A stretch of DNA of 64,000 bases, taken from NCBI GenBank assembly GCA_018673255.1, contig JABHDC010000087.1, positions 1-64,000 of the forward strand. The letters are read 5' to 3'. The notes under the pieces were generated by a model. That model did no database searches, had not been told where the DNA came from, and worked only from the letters and a program-made list of their open reading frames with translations. This document shows positions 10,264 through 19,537 of the stretch, one piece after another. The translations under genes were made by a program, and so were the position numbers. The stretch is from Gemmatimonadota bacterium (lineage in GTDB: Bacteria > Latescibacterota > UBA2968 > UBA8231). Numbering within the stretch: the stretch's first letter is position 1; every line of letters begins with the position of its first letter.

Positions 10264-11640
10264 GTGAGTAATGTGACCGAGAACGCAGACGAACAATTAC
10301 GCGACCAGATTCAGGCCTGCATGGTGCAACGCCAGAATCTGGAGGCCATCTTTGACTCCGTCGCCGACGGCATTCTCGCCGTCGACCTGCAACTGCGCAT
10401 CATCAACCTCAACCAGGCTGCCTCCGGCCTGGTGGGAATGGGACGCCTGCGTGCGGTGGGCTCTTCCTGCCTGGAGGCCCTGCATCTGGATGGTGAGGAC
10501 GATGCCCTGGGACGCGCCCTGAACGAGCATCGCGAAGTGGGCGGCATGGCGATGACGCTGGACGCAGCCGACGGCGAACGTAGGCAACTGCTGGCCACCT
10601 CCCGCGTGTTGCGAGATGACGGTGGGCAGGCGCAGGGCATGGTACTCGTATTGCGCGATGTGACCGAACTGGAAGCGATGCGAGATCGACTCGCCAGCCG
10701 TCGCGGCATCAGTGGCATCATCGGACGCAATCGCAGTATGCAGGAGATCTACGAACTCGTGGAGCAACTGTCCGACTCCGATGCCACCGTGCTGGTCCTG
10801 GGTGAGAGTGGCACGGGCAAGGAACTGGTCGCCGCCGCCATCCATCAGGCCAGTCATCGGCGCGAGGGCCCCTTCGTCAAAGTGAACTGCGCCGCTCTGT
10901 CCGAGAGTCTGCTCGAATCAGAACTCTTTGGTCATGTGAAAGGTGCCTTCACTGGCGCCGTGCGCGACAGGATTGGTCGCTTCGAACTGGCCGACGGGGG
11001 CACGATCTTCCTTGACGAGATCGGCGATATCAGCCTCGAAGTGCAGGTCAAATTGCTGCGGGTTTTGCAGGAGCGGGAAGTGGAGCGCGTGGGCGGTACG
11101 GAGACCATCAGTGTGGACTGCCGCATCGTGGCCGCCACGCATCAGGATCTGGGCCGGGCGATCCACGAGGGTCGCTTCCGTGATGATCTGTACTATCGTC
11201 TCAATGTCATGCCCATCGAAGTGCCCCCACTGCGGCAACGACGCGACGACATTCCTCTGCTCGTGGATCACTTCGTCGACTTGTTTCGCGCGCGTACGGG
11301 CCGCCCCATTCAGTATGTCGACGACGAGGCGCTGCGACTGCTCACCGACTATCCCTGGCCCGGAAATGTGCGGGAACTCGAGAATGCGATCGAGCACGCC
11401 TTCATTCGTTGCCGCGGCGAGGCCATTCTGGCACAGTGTTTGCCTCCCCATCTGAGTTCACCAGTGCCGATCACACCAACCAGAGATCGTCCTTCGTCCG
11501 CATCGCGAGACGAGGACGAGAAGACCTCGCTGCTGCGAGCCCTGGAGGAGGCGCACTGGAACCGATCTGAGGCTGCTCAGAGGCTTGGAATGCACCGCAC
11601 GACACTGTGGCGGAAGATGAGGGAGTTGGGACTGCGATGA
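10264..11640 (+). CDS. Sigma-54-dependent transcriptional activator (PAS-AAA+-Fis)
   Basis: A 458-residue enhancer-binding protein. The N-terminal PAS sensor domain spans roughly residues 20-135 (VFDS-like [18 protein letters not shown]). The AAA+ domain has Walker A GESGTGKE (180-187), the sigma-54 contact loop GAFTGA (227-232) and Walker [11 protein letters not shown] (246-255). A Fis-type helix-turn-helix ends the protein ([20 protein letters not shown]). There is no response-regulator receiver domain, so it probably senses a ligand or redox state through PAS. GTG start at 10264 follows GGAGAG. Its stop overlaps the acetate kinase ATG (ATGA). Many sigma-54 promoters occur in this window; this is the only activator seen here for them. 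Confidence 0.95.
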   Translation: MSNVTENADEQLRDQIQACMVQRQNLEAIFDSVADGILAVDLQLRIINLNQAASGLVGMGRLRAVGSSCLEALHLDGEDDALGRALNEHREVGGMAMTLDAADGERRQLLATSRVLRDDGGQAQGMVLVLRDVTELEAMRDRLASRRGISGIIGRNRSMQEIYELVEQLSDSDATVLVLGESGTGKELVAAAIHQASHRREGPFVKVNCAALSESLLESELFGHVKGAFTGAVRDRIGRFELADGGTIFLDEIGDISLEVQVKLLRVLQEREVERVGGTETISVDCRIVAATHQDLGRAIHEGRFRDDLYYRLNVMPIEVPPLRQRRDDIPLLVDHFVDLFRARTGRPIQYVDDEALRLLTDYPWPGNVRELENAIEHAFIRCRGEAILAQCLPPHLSSPVPITPTRDRPSSASRDEDEKTSLLRALEEAHWNRSEAAQRLGMHRTTLWRKMRELGLR

Positions 11641-12893
11641 TCCAGGAATCGAAGAAGACACGTACGACACTGGTGCTCAATGCCGGTTCGAGCACACTGA
11701 AATTTGCCGTCTATGACGGCGAGTTGACCCGCCGGATCCGCGGCACCGTTGACTGGGCGGGTGCCGATGGACAGGCGACACTCGAGGTGCATATCGACGA
11801 TGCCGTCGAGACGCGGTCACTGAATGTGAAAGGCCACGGAGATGCGGCCAGTGCCGTAATCGATCTGCTCGCCGAACATCCGGATCTGCGCGACGGCCTG
11901 GTCGCAGTGGGCCATCGTGTCGTCCACGGCGGCGAGGACTTTCACGCACCGACACCGATCGACACCACTGTGCGACAGCGTATCGATGCGCTGTCCCATC
12001 TGGCACCGTTGCACAATCCGCCGGCTCTGGCCGCCATCGATGCGGCCCGGGCCGCCATCGATCTGCCGAATGTGGCGGTCTTCGACACTGCATTTTTCGC
12101 CCCTCTGGAACCAGCCGCCTACATGTATGCCCTGCCGTGGGAGTGGTATGAGCAGTATGGTGTGCGGCGCTACGGATTCCACGGAACCAGCCACGCCAAT
12201 GCCGTGGAACGTTGCCATGAGATCCTCGACGCCCGGCAGTTACGGGTGGTCTGCTGCCACCTGGGCAGTGGGTGCTCGGCGGCCGCCGCCATCGGTAACA
12301 AAGCGGTGGCGACGACGATGGGCTTCACTCCCCTCGAGGGACTGATGATGGGCACCCGCCCCGGATCGATCGACCCGGGGATCCTGCTCCACGTGGCCCG
12401 GGTGGGGCAGATGGATACGGACGCCATCGACCAGGCCCTGAATCGGGGCAGTGGCCTGCTCGGAGTCTCCGGTGTGAGTTCAGACTATCGCCAGGTCTGT
12501 GCAGCGGCCGCAGAGGGACACGAACGTGCGCAGCTGGCCCTCGACCTATACGAAAGCCGAATCATCCGCGTCGTCGGCGCCCTGACGGCAGAATTGGGCG
12601 GACTCGATGCCCTGCTGTTCACCGCCGGTGTGGGCGAGCATGCCCATGCACTGCGAACTCGCCTCTGTGAACGCCTCTCCTTCCTCGGGATCGAGTTGGA
12701 TGAGGCAGCCAATGTTGCGGGGGCGAGCGAGGGAGATGCCGTCATCACCAGTGAAGAATCCAGGGTCAAGGTTCTGGTGATTCGTTGCCGCGAGGAGATG
12801 CGAATCGCGCGGGAGACCTTCAGCGTCGTGGGCGATTCACTCGCCGATCCGCGCGGCGCAGGTGAGGTGACGCCGGCTGCCACCGGTAGCTGA
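11637..12893 (+). CDS. ackA: Acetate kinase
   Basis: A 418-residue ASKHA-fold kinase. It has the N-terminal [16 protein letters not shown], the [14 protein letters not shown] segment, [14 protein letters not shown], the [11 protein letters not shown] loop and [20 protein letters not shown], all acetate kinase signatures. It converts acetyl phosphate + ADP to acetate + ATP. The start ATG at 11637 overlaps the activator stop by four bases, so the kinase and regulator are co-expressed. The phosphotransacetylase partner is on the opposite strand, converging across a hairpin. A butyrate or propionate kinase specificity cannot be ruled out. Confidence 0.95.
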   Translation: MIQESKKTRTTLVLNAGSSTLKFAVYDGELTRRIRGTVDWAGADGQATLEVHIDDAVETRSLNVKGHGDAASAVIDLLAEHPDLRDGLVAVGHRVVHGGEDFHAPTPIDTTVRQRIDALSHLAPLHNPPALAAIDAARAAIDLPNVAVFDTAFFAPLEPAAYMYALPWEWYEQYGVRRYGFHGTSHANAVERCHEILDARQLRVVCCHLGSGCSAAAAIGNKAVATTMGFTPLEGLMMGTRPGSIDPGILLHVARVGQMDTDAIDQALNRGSGLLGVSGVSSDYRQVCAAAAEGHERAQLALDLYESRIIRVVGALTAELGGLDALLFTAGVGEHAHALRTRLCERLSFLGIELDEAANVAGASEGDAVITSEESRVKVLVIRCREEMRIARETFSVVGDSLADPRGAGEVTPAATGS

Positions 12894-12908
12894 CATAGAT
12901 ACCAGATG

Positions 12909-12931
12909 GGGCACTAGTGATTCTAGTGCCC
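12909..12931. terminator. Bidirectional hairpin between ackA and pta
   Basis: gggcactag and ctagtgccc form a perfect 9-bp stem with a 5-base loop (tgatt) in the 48-bp gap between two convergent genes. No run of T follows on either strand, so if it terminates it is not a textbook Rho-independent terminator. Confidence 0.65.
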
Positions 12932-12941
12932 TGCTACGGGG

Positions 12942-13937
12942 TCAGCGCCCCGCCTGAATCGCGGTGATTGCACCGACCGTGACGATGTCGGTGTCCGTGG
13001 CGCCGCGCGACAGGTCGTTGACGGGGCAGCGGAAGCCCTGCGTGATCGGCCCCAGGGCGATGGCGCCGGCAAGATACTGGGTCAGCTTGTAAGCGATATT
13101 CGCCGCGTCCAGGTCAGGGAAGACGAGCACATTTGCCTGGCCTGCAACCTCGCCACCGACCTTTTTTGTTTGCGCCACCGCCGGCGACAGGGCGGCGTCG
13201 CCCTGCAATTCACCATCCAGTGCCAGCTCCGGCGCCAGTGCCTGCGCCAGCCGTGTCGCCTCGATGACCTTGTCGACATCCGGGTGGTGGGCACTTCCAT
13301 GCGAAGAAAACGACAGCATGGCCACGCGGGGGATCTCGCCGATCAGGCGGGCGAAACTGTCTGCCGTCGACACCGCGATCGTTGCCAGAGCCTCTGCATC
13401 CGGTTGGATCTGCAGGGCTGCATCTGCGTAGGCCAACGTGCGATGCGGTCCCCCCTCATTGGCCGGTACATCCATGAGAAAGAAGCTGGAAGGTGCCGTG
13501 ACGCCATCAGCCAGACCGATGACGAGCTGGGCTGTGCTGATCACCTGCGCCGTCGCACAGGTTGCCCCGGCCACAACGCCATCGACGAATCCTGCTGCCG
13601 TCATGGCCGAGGCGTAAGCCAGCGGTTTGCGCAGCAGGCGAGCCGCCACAGCCTCACTGACCTGCCGCCGTGCTGCATAGTCAGCGGCATAGCGATCTCG
13701 CGCCTCATCGGTGAGCGGGTCGACCCGTTCGATCTGATCCAGATCAATACCTGCCTCAGCGGCAGCGGTATCGACGGCCTGCTGTTTCCCAACCAGCACC
13801 GGCGTAAACACGGCCTGCTTCTGGGCCATGCACGCAGCCCGCAGGGTTCTGGCATCGATCGCTTCAGGCAACGCAATCCGAGCGGGTTGGCGGGCAGCAC
13901 GATCGATGAGGGTCTTGGCCAGTTCCAAAGGATTCAG
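12942..13937 (-). CDS. pta: Phosphate acetyltransferase
   Basis: A 331-residue single-domain phosphotransacetylase. Motifs include IALPEAIDARTLRAACMAQ, GFVDGVVAGATCATAQVI, VAMLSFSSHGSAHHPDVDKV, and NVLVFPDLDAANIAYKLTQYLAGAIALGPITQGF near the C-terminus. It interconverts acetyl-CoA + Pi and acetyl phosphate + CoA, pairing with ackA. The best start by homology (NPLELAKTLIDRA) is a CTG at 13937-13935. It overlaps the TGA of the small ORF upstream (CTGA), suggesting start by translational coupling. An upstream frame-open extension exists but resembles no pta N-terminus; TTG at 13928 is the alternative. A near-perfect sigma-54 promoter is at 14059-14074. Confidence 0.9.
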   Translation of the reverse strand: MNPLELAKTLIDRAARQPARIALPEAIDARTLRAACMAQKQAVFTPVLVGKQQAVDTAAAEAGIDLDQIERVDPLTDEARDRYAADYAARRQVSEAVAARLLRKPLAYASAMTAAGFVDGVVAGATCATAQVISTAQLVIGLADGVTAPSSFFLMDVPANEGGPHRTLAYADAALQIQPDAEALATIAVSTADSFARLIGEIPRVAMLSFSSHGSAHHPDVDKVIEATRLAQALAPELALDGELQGDAALSPAVAQTKKVGGEVAGQANVLVFPDLDAANIAYKLTQYLAGAIALGPITQGFRCPVNDLSRGATDTDIVTVGAITAIQAGR

Positions 13938-14047
13938 TCCATCAGCAGAAATGCGCCGACCAGGCCCCAGGCACTTGTGAAGGCACTCAGTGCCAGCAGG
14001 GGCTTCCAGATCCGGGCCAGCCGGCGTCGTGTATGTTGGCAGCTCAT
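13934..14047 (-). CDS. Possible 37-residue membrane microprotein upstream of pta
   Basis: An ATG at 14047 opens a 37-codon frame. It has a basic N-terminus (MSCQHTRRRLARIW) and one hydrophobic helix (PLLALSAFTSAWGLVGAFLL), ending in MD. Its stop overlaps the CTG start of pta (CTGA). The predicted sigma-54 transcript start is near 14048, so the mRNA would be leaderless or nearly so. A positive-inside single-span peptide followed by a coupled enzyme gene supports real translation. It could instead be a chance frame in the pta leader. No family is recognised. Confidence 0.45.
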   Translation of the reverse strand: MSCQHTRRRLARIWKPLLALSAFTSAWGLVGAFLLMD

Positions 14048-14058
14048 ACCAGCCGAAT

Positions 14059-14074
14059 AGCAATGCTCGTGCCG
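14059..14074 (-). promoter_or_regulatory. Sigma-54 promoter of the small ORF-pta unit
   Basis: The minus strand reads CGGCACGAGCATTGCT, 11 of 12 against the sigma-54 consensus with exact GG-N10-GC spacing. Its -24 element is 90 bp from the inverted repeat at 14164-14179. The predicted start of transcription almost coincides with the ATG at 14047. Confidence 0.7.
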
Positions 14075-14161
14075 ATCTGCCACCCCTTCTTGATACCAAA
14101 TGCGCCCGGGTAGGAACCCCGGCTCTGGCGATGCCTCAGTGGGGCACTACCCCCACACAGG

Positions 14162-14181
14162 TCGGGACACGAGAGTCCCGA
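14162..14181. promoter_or_regulatory. Activator-type inverted repeat GRGAC-N6-GTCYC, copy 1
   Basis: tcgggac and gtcccga are perfect 7-bp inverted arms around six bases; the core is GGGAC-N6-GTCCC at 14164-14179. It lies between divergent sigma-54-type promoters, 90 bp from the pta one and 76 bp from the one before the sigma factor gene. The same core occurs at 28824-28839 and 40875-40890 in equivalent positions. Confidence 0.6.
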
Positions 14182-14254
14182 TTTATGGCGAATTCTCTGA
14201 TCTCCTGGCAAACATCTGTCGGCATTGCAGAGCGAATTCGACGACGAAACTTTC

Positions 14255-14270
14255 TGGTACGGATCCTGCT
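14255..14270 (+). promoter_or_regulatory. Candidate sigma-54 promoter before the sigma factor gene
   Basis: TGGTACGGATCCTGCT fits the sigma-54 pattern at 10 of 12 positions with correct spacing (one mismatch in each element). The transcript would start near 14281, leaving about 64 nt before the GTG at 14345. It is 76 bp from the inverted repeat at 14164-14179. Confidence 0.4.
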
Positions 14271-14344
14271 CGGTCGTGGGTGGTGAGACGTGCCGTCCCC
14301 TTCCGGCCGGCACAGGCGTGAATGAACGAGAAAGTGAGGACGTC

Positions 14345-15205
14345 GTGGCATCTGCCTTCGATAATTCGAGCAGGCGTGGCAACTCCCCGGTCCTGAACTC
14401 CTACTGGCGGGATATCCGACACTGTGATCCGGTGTCGCGCGAGGAGGAAGTCATCCTTGTCCGGCAAGCCCGCGAGGGTGATGATGACGCCCTGGCCCGA
14501 TTGGTTTCGGCCAATCTGCGCTTCGTGGTGTCCGTCGCCAAAGAATTCAGGGGCACCGGCCAACCCTTGAGCGAACTGATTTCCGACGGCAATGTGGGAC
14601 TGCTGGAGGCGGCGCGCCGTTTCGACGAGCGACGTGGCTTCAAGTTCATCACCTACGCCGTCTGGTGGATTCGCCAGTCGATCCGCCGTGCCCTGGCCGA
14701 ACGGCGGCGGACCGTATCGGCGCCATCCAACCGCCTCGCAGATCTGAAAGACATTGAGCGCTCCACATTGCGCCTGTCACAGAAACTGGGCAGAAGTCCT
14801 TCGCTCTTCGAGATATGCGACGACGTCGGTTACAGCACACAGCGTGTGTTGCGGGCGAAGGAAGTCTCCTCCCCCGACGTTCATCTGGATCGTTCGCTCT
14901 ATGCTGACGAAGAGGATACAACCGTCAGCTCCCTGTTCGAAACGAACGAGCCACCGCCAGAGACCCAGGCAGAAGAGCACGAATTTGTTGACACCATCGA
15001 CCGATGCCTGGAGATCCTCGACGTGCGTGAGCGTGAGATTATCAGACGCTACTACGGTTTCGATGGGTGCCTCCCCATGACATTGGAGCAGATCGGTCGA
15101 ACCCTCAGCCTGACGCGCGAACGGATCCGTCAGCTTCGTGATCGCGGTCTGGCGAAGTTGCGCAACGAATACGGAGATGTCCTCGTCGAGTTGTCCCACA
15201 ACTGA
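14345..15205 (+). CDS. RpoD-like (group 2/3) sigma-70 family RNA polymerase sigma factor
   Basis: A 286-residue sigma factor with region 1.2 (DPVSREEEVILVRQAREGDDDALARLV), region 2 (NLRFVVSVAKEF, LSELISDGNVGLLEAARRFD, RGFKFITYAVWWIRQSIRRAL), region 3 and region 4 with its helix-turn-helix (MTLEQIGRTLSLTRERIRQL). It lacks region 1.1 and is shorter than a typical housekeeping RpoD, so it is probably an alternative or stationary-phase type. GTG at 14345 is preceded by GTGAGGA; a GTG at 14318 is possible. It may form a unit with the iron genes 76 bp downstream. Confidence 0.92.
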   Translation: MASAFDNSSRRGNSPVLNSYWRDIRHCDPVSREEEVILVRQAREGDDDALARLVSANLRFVVSVAKEFRGTGQPLSELISDGNVGLLEAARRFDERRGFKFITYAVWWIRQSIRRALAERRRTVSAPSNRLADLKDIERSTLRLSQKLGRSPSLFEICDDVGYSTQRVLRAKEVSSPDVHLDRSLYADEEDTTVSSLFETNEPPPETQAEEHEFVDTIDRCLEILDVREREIIRRYYGFDGCLPMTLEQIGRTLSLTRERIRQLRDRGLAKLRNEYGDVLVELSHN

Positions 15206-15281
15206 TTGACTCCGGACCATGACGGGCGGTCGCGACCAGCGGCCGCCCGTTGACCGTTCTGAGCGGTGGAAGGATGTCGCA

Positions 15282-16277
15282 GTGGAAATCTCCACGAGCC
15301 TGCGCAGAGTAGGCCGGATACTGCGGCGCCTGGTGGCAGGGCACCGGTGGCGCCGGCGTATCGACCGCGAAGACGCGTTGCGTCATATCTACCACTACAC
15401 AGAGAGTGGCCTGCCAGCCACCATCGAGAGTCTGGCTGGTGCCTGCGGCTGGGAACGTGATCCAGCGGCCATCATTCTGCAGGAACTGGTATCCGATGGC
15501 CTGGTCCGGTGGGATGAAAGCCGCGTGGCATTGACCGAAGAAGGGGCTCGACACGCCCTGCGCATCGTTCGCGCTCACCGCCTGTGGGAGCGTCATCTGG
15601 CCGAACAGACCGGCGTGGAGGCCAGCAGCTGGCACCGTCACGCGGACCGGGCCGAACACGAGATCAGCGCAGCCGAGGCCGATCAACTCGCCGCTCATCT
15701 GGGCCACCCGGCCTACGATCCCCATGGTGATCCGATTCCCACGGCCGATGGCCAACTGCCCCCCACAGCGCCCGCCATGCCCCTGACCGATCTGCATCCC
15801 GGAAGATGCGGCATCATCGCCCATGTCGAGGACGAGCCGGAGCAGATTCACGCGCATCTGCTGGCTGCCGGCCTGCATGCCGGCGCCGTGTTGGAACGCC
15901 AATCCGACACGTCCAGCCATTCGGACGCGTCCACAGACGGTGTGCGAGTCCTGGATGAAGAGGGCGATGAACATGTGCTGAGTGTCGCCCAGGCGGCAGC
16001 CGTATCCGTCGTGCCCGTGAGGACGACGATCACCGGTGTGCCCCTGTCCCAGCTGAACCCGGGTCAGTCCGGCCATGTCCTGCGCCTCGGTGCCGATTGC
16101 CATGGACTGGAACGCCGCCGACTTCTGGACCTGGGCCTGGTTCCGGGGACACAGATCGCCGTGGAGCGGCGCGCCGCAATGGGCGACCCCACTGCGTATC
16201 GCGTGCGCGGCAGCCTGATCGCCCTGCGTCAGGATCTGGCTCAACGGATTCTCGTCGAGCCGGGGGCCGATCGGTGA
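15282..16277 (+). CDS. DtxR/MntR-type metalloregulator fused to two FeoA (SH3-like) domains
   Basis: 331 residues. Residues about 25-125 form a winged-helix and dimerisation region of the DtxR family (EDALRHIYHYTESGLPATIESLAG, LVSDGLVRWDESRVALTEEGARHAL, then LWERHLAEQTGV and a HRHADRAEHEIS segment with possible metal ligands). Two FeoA-like modules follow: MPLTDLHPGRCGIIAHVED and VPLSQLNPGQSGHVLRLGAD with the typical RRRLLDLGLVPGTQIAVERR. It probably links iron-sensing repression with the FeoA role in Fe(II) import. GTG at 15282 has GGAAGGA 7 bp upstream. Its stop overlaps the feoB GTG. Confidence 0.88.
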   Translation: MEISTSLRRVGRILRRLVAGHRWRRRIDREDALRHIYHYTESGLPATIESLAGACGWERDPAAIILQELVSDGLVRWDESRVALTEEGARHALRIVRAHRLWERHLAEQTGVEASSWHRHADRAEHEISAAEADQLAAHLGHPAYDPHGDPIPTADGQLPPTAPAMPLTDLHPGRCGIIAHVEDEPEQIHAHLLAAGLHAGAVLERQSDTSSHSDASTDGVRVLDEEGDEHVLSVAQAAAVSVVPVRTTITGVPLSQLNPGQSGHVLRLGADCHGLERRRLLDLGLVPGTQIAVERRAAMGDPTAYRVRGSLIALRQDLAQRILVEPGADR

Positions 16278-18397
16278 ACGAACGCGCCGAGCGACAGCTG
16301 TGGGAGGGCAACGACGTAGATGACGTGATCCTGCTGGCGGGCAACCCCAACACCGGCAAGAGCACGGTCTTCAACGCCCTCACCGGACTACGCCAGCACA
16401 CGGGCAACTGGCCAGGCAAGACGGTAGCCCGCGCCGAGGGAACCTTCGACTATGAGGGCCGCCAGTACGGCCTCATCGATCTGCCTGGTACGTACTCCCT
16501 ACTGTCGGTGAGCCCCGATGAAGACGTGGCCCGCCATGCACTGCTCAGCGACGAACCGGCCGTCACCGTGGTCGTCGTGGATGCCACACGCCTCGAACGA
16601 AATCTCAGCCTCGCTCTGCAGATCCTGTCGATCACGCCGCGCGTCGTGATCTGTCTGAATCTGGTCGATGAGGCCCAGCGGCACGGCGTCGAAGTCAATG
16701 CAGCTGCACTGTCCGATCAACTCGGCGTACCGGTGATCCCCACGGCTGCACGCTCGGGTCAGGGCCTGGATGCCCTGCGGCGATGCATCCACGACGTCAC
16801 CGGCGATCTGCTGCTGCGTACACCGCGCCCATTGCCCCTGGCATCACCGGATCTGGCTGCGGCTCGAGATCAGCTCGCCAACGGCTTACGAGCAATCCTG
16901 CCGGGGCTACCCCAGGCTGACTGGCTCGCCCTTCGATTGCTGGATGGCGACGAAAGTGGGCTTCAGGACCTGCCGGACGGCCCGGACCGTGAAGACGCCC
17001 TGGCCACGCTGCTTCTGGAAGCAGCGCACCTGAGATTGCAGACAGGCCAGAGCATCCACGACGTGCTGTCCGAATCGATTTACGGCGAGGCGGCACGCGT
17101 CGCGGATGCGGTCGTTGATCGCCCGGGCAAGCGTACTTCACACCTGGATGCGCGACTGGATGCCCTGTTAACGAGTCGCTGGACAGGATTCCCGGCCATG
17201 TTCCTCATGCTGGCCGGCGTTTTCTGGCTCACCGTCGAAGGGGCAAATGTTCCATCAGGCCTGCTCATGACGCTCCTGCTGGAGATCGCCTATCCCCTGC
17301 TGAAGTCCGGCGCCGCCAGTGTCGGGTTGCCGTGGTGGCTGGACGGTGTGTTGATCGATGGCGTGTATCTGGCCGCCGCCTGGGTGATCGCCGTCATGCT
17401 GCCACCCATGGCGATTTTCTTCCCGCTCTTCACACTGCTCGAAGACTTCGGTTATCTGCCCCGGGTCGCCTTCAATCTTGACCACATCTTCCGCCGTGTC
17501 GGTGCCCACGGCAAGCAGGCTCTCACCCTGAGTATGGGATTTGGCTGCAATGCGGCCGGCGTGATCGCCTGCCGAATCATCGATTCACCTCGTGAGCGGT
17601 TGATCGCCATCCTCACGAACAACTTCTCCCTCTGCAACGGGCGCTGGCCGACGCAGATCCTGGTGGCCTCCATCTTCCTCGGCGTGATGGCCCCGGCCAT
17701 GGCTGGCGTCGTAGCCGCCGCCGCCGTGGTCAGCGTCGCCGTCCTGGGCATGCTCCTGACCCTCGCCGCCTCGTGGATGTTGTCACGCACGGTATTACAG
17801 GGAGAACCCTCGGCCTTTCACCTGGAACTGCCCCCTTACCGGCCGCCGCAGATCTGGCGCACACTGCACACGTCCTTCATCGATCGCACGCTGTTCGTGC
17901 TCTGGCGCGCCATCGTCTTTGCCGGGCCAGCGGGAGCACTCATCTGGGGTGTCGCCAATGTGAGCTGGTCCGACCAGACCCTGGCCGCCTGGCTCATCGG
18001 CGGTCTGGATCCGGTCGGCCTGTTCCTGGGTCTCAATGGGATCATCCTGCTCGCCTACCTCATCGCCATCCCCGCCAATGAGATCGTCATCCCCACGATT
18101 CTCATGTTGATTGCCCTGATGACGGGAACCGGAACCGATGCGGGCACGGGCGTCATGTTCGAGTTCGACAGCCTGCAGGACACCGGTGAACTGCTGCGGG
18201 CCGGTGGTTTCACGACGATGACAGCCGTGTGTATCATGCTGTTCAGTCTCGCCCACAATCCGTGTTCGACGACACTCTACACGATCTATCGTGAGACCGG
18301 CTCCGTGCGCTGGACTCTGGCCTCAACCATCATGCCGCTGGTGGTGGGTGTGCTGCTGTGCGTGAGCGTGCGAATTCTCTGGACCTGGCTGGGCTGA
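16274..18397 (+). CDS. feoB: Ferrous iron transporter FeoB
   Basis: A 707-residue protein with an N-terminal G domain: GNPNTGKSTVFNALTG (P-loop), switch region TGNWPGKTV, LIDLPGTYSL (G3) and NLVDEA (G4-like). The C-terminal membrane domain has the Gate motifs (LEDFGYLPRVAFNLDHIF, LSMGFGCNAAGVIACRII, SLCNGRWPTQILV). It imports Fe(II) across the inner membrane. GTG at 16274 overlaps the stop of the DtxR-FeoA fusion (GTGA); the frame is open further upstream but that is an overlap with the regulator. No FeoC is seen downstream. Confidence 0.95.
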   Translation: MNERAERQLWEGNDVDDVILLAGNPNTGKSTVFNALTGLRQHTGNWPGKTVARAEGTFDYEGRQYGLIDLPGTYSLLSVSPDEDVARHALLSDEPAVTVVVVDATRLERNLSLALQILSITPRVVICLNLVDEAQRHGVEVNAAALSDQLGVPVIPTAARSGQGLDALRRCIHDVTGDLLLRTPRPLPLASPDLAAARDQLANGLRAILPGLPQADWLALRLLDGDESGLQDLPDGPDREDALATLLLEAAHLRLQTGQSIHDVLSESIYGEAARVADAVVDRPGKRTSHLDARLDALLTSRWTGFPAMFLMLAGVFWLTVEGANVPSGLLMTLLLEIAYPLLKSGAASVGLPWWLDGVLIDGVYLAAAWVIAVMLPPMAIFFPLFTLLEDFGYLPRVAFNLDHIFRRVGAHGKQALTLSMGFGCNAAGVIACRIIDSPRERLIAILTNNFSLCNGRWPTQILVASIFLGVMAPAMAGVVAAAAVVSVAVLGMLLTLAASWMLSRTVLQGEPSAFHLELPPYRPPQIWRTLHTSFIDRTLFVLWRAIVFAGPAGALIWGVANVSWSDQTLAAWLIGGLDPVGLFLGLNGIILLAYLIAIPANEIVIPTILMLIALMTGTGTDAGTGVMFEFDSLQDTGELLRAGGFTTMTAVCIMLFSLAHNPCSTTLYTIYRETGSVRWTLASTIMPLVVGVLLCVSVRILWTWLG

Positions 18398-18430
18398 GGA
18401 ATTGGGAGGTTGCGCCGACCTATGGGATTG

Positions 18431-18470
18431 ATATATACGTCTTGTCATATATATGGAAATACGTATATTC
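18431..18470. promoter_or_regulatory. Nested AT-rich palindrome, probable ArsR operator
   Basis: Inverted arms atatacgt (18433-18440) and acgtatat (18461-18468) share the same centre (18450.5) as the inner perfect palindrome catatatatg (18446-18455). This 36-bp AT-rich block in a GC-rich genome lies 40-80 bp before arsM. ArsR/SmtB repressors bind AT-rich inverted repeats, and arsR is in this operon, so autoregulation is likely. Confidence 0.6.
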
Positions 18471-18509
18471 GACTTCAAACAGCATCACACTCGATCCTGG
18501 AGACGTGAA

Positions 18510-19535
18510 ATGTCCGCCGAATCCATCGCACCGACGACACCCTCCTCGCAAACATCCTGCTGCGAACCGACATGCTGCTCGGACTCAGCATCTGAAGCGA
18601 GTCCGAACTCGAACTCTGGCGCCGACACCCAGAACGGGCAGACACCACTCGATCCGCAGCTGGCCTCCACGTCGACCACTGAGGCACCCCGAGCAGATAC
18701 CCCGGAAGAGATTCGCCGGGCTGTCCGCGAGGGATATGGACAGATCGCTCGGGGGCAGACGCAGTCGTGCTGCGGTCCGAGCGAGTCCTGCAGTGGTCCA
18801 GAAGACGGGGCCGAATCACTGGCGCGAGGCGTGGGCTACGATGAAGCCGAGTTGGCCAATCTGCCAGATGGGGCCAACATGGGACTCTCCTGTGGGAATC
18901 CCACGGCACTCGCCCAACTGGCTCCTGGTGAGACAGTCCTGGATCTGGGTTCGGGTGGTGGCTTCGATGTTTTCATCGCCGGCGAAAAAGTGGGCGCCAC
19001 GGGCCGTTCCATCGGTGTCGACATGACCGCGGACATGCTCGAGAAGGCCCGTGGTGGGATCGCCATCTATGCCGAGCGTACCGGGCTCAGCAATGTGGAA
19101 TTCCGCCTGGGCGAGATCGAGCACCTGCCCGTCGAAGACCACAGCGTCGACGTCGTCATCTCCAACTGCGTCATCAATCTGTCCCCCAACAAGGCGCAGG
19201 TCTGGCGTGAGATTGCCCGCGTCCTGAAACCGGGTGGCAGGGTCGCCGTGTCGGATCTGGCCCTCAAGCGCATGCTGCCACAGGATGTTCGGGACATGGT
19301 GGAGGCCCTCGTCGGTTGCGTGGCCGGCGCCGTGCTGGTGAGCGAGACTCAGCAGATGGCACAGGATGCGGGACTGACCGAGATCGAGCTGGAACCCCGC
19401 GACAGATATATCGAGTCCATGGCCGACTGGCATGATCCACTCTACTCGAAGATCCTCGACCATCTCCCAGAGAACACGACGCCGGGCGATTTCGTCACGA
19501 GCCTGGCGGTCAGTGCCCGCAAACCACAGAGCTGA
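18510..19535 (+). CDS. arsM: Arsenite S-adenosylmethionine methyltransferase
   Basis: A 341-residue class I methyltransferase. The SAM site is [20 protein letters not shown] followed by [13 protein letters not shown]. The As(III)-binding cysteines expected for ArsM are in [14 protein letters not shown] and [14 protein letters not shown], with a further cysteine in the [10 protein letters not shown] segment. It methylates arsenite to volatile or excretable forms. The first about 75 residues are an unusual Ser/Thr-rich extension with CC pairs ([14 protein letters not shown]) that may bind or pass arsenite. ATG at 18510 follows a GGAG-type site. It is the first gene of an arsenic operon. Confidence 0.93.
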   Translation: MSAESIAPTTPSSQTSCCEPTCCSDSASEASPNSNSGADTQNGQTPLDPQLASTSTTEAPRADTPEEIRRAVREGYGQIARGQTQSCCGPSESCSGPEDGAESLARGVGYDEAELANLPDGANMGLSCGNPTALAQLAPGETVLDLGSGGGFDVFIAGEKVGATGRSIGVDMTADMLEKARGGIAIYAERTGLSNVEFRLGEIEHLPVEDHSVDVVISNCVINLSPNKAQVWREIARVLKPGGRVAVSDLALKRMLPQDVRDMVEALVGCVAGAVLVSETQQMAQDAGLTEIELEPRDRYIESMADWHDPLYSKILDHLPENTTPGDFVTSLAVSARKPQS

Positions 19536-19537
19536 TC

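Noticed and set aside
13170..14060. Long open frame on the plus strand opposite pta
   Set aside because: It mirrors the codons of pta in a GC-rich genome and has no recognisable domain; similar mirror frames face tolC, fhs and arsM.
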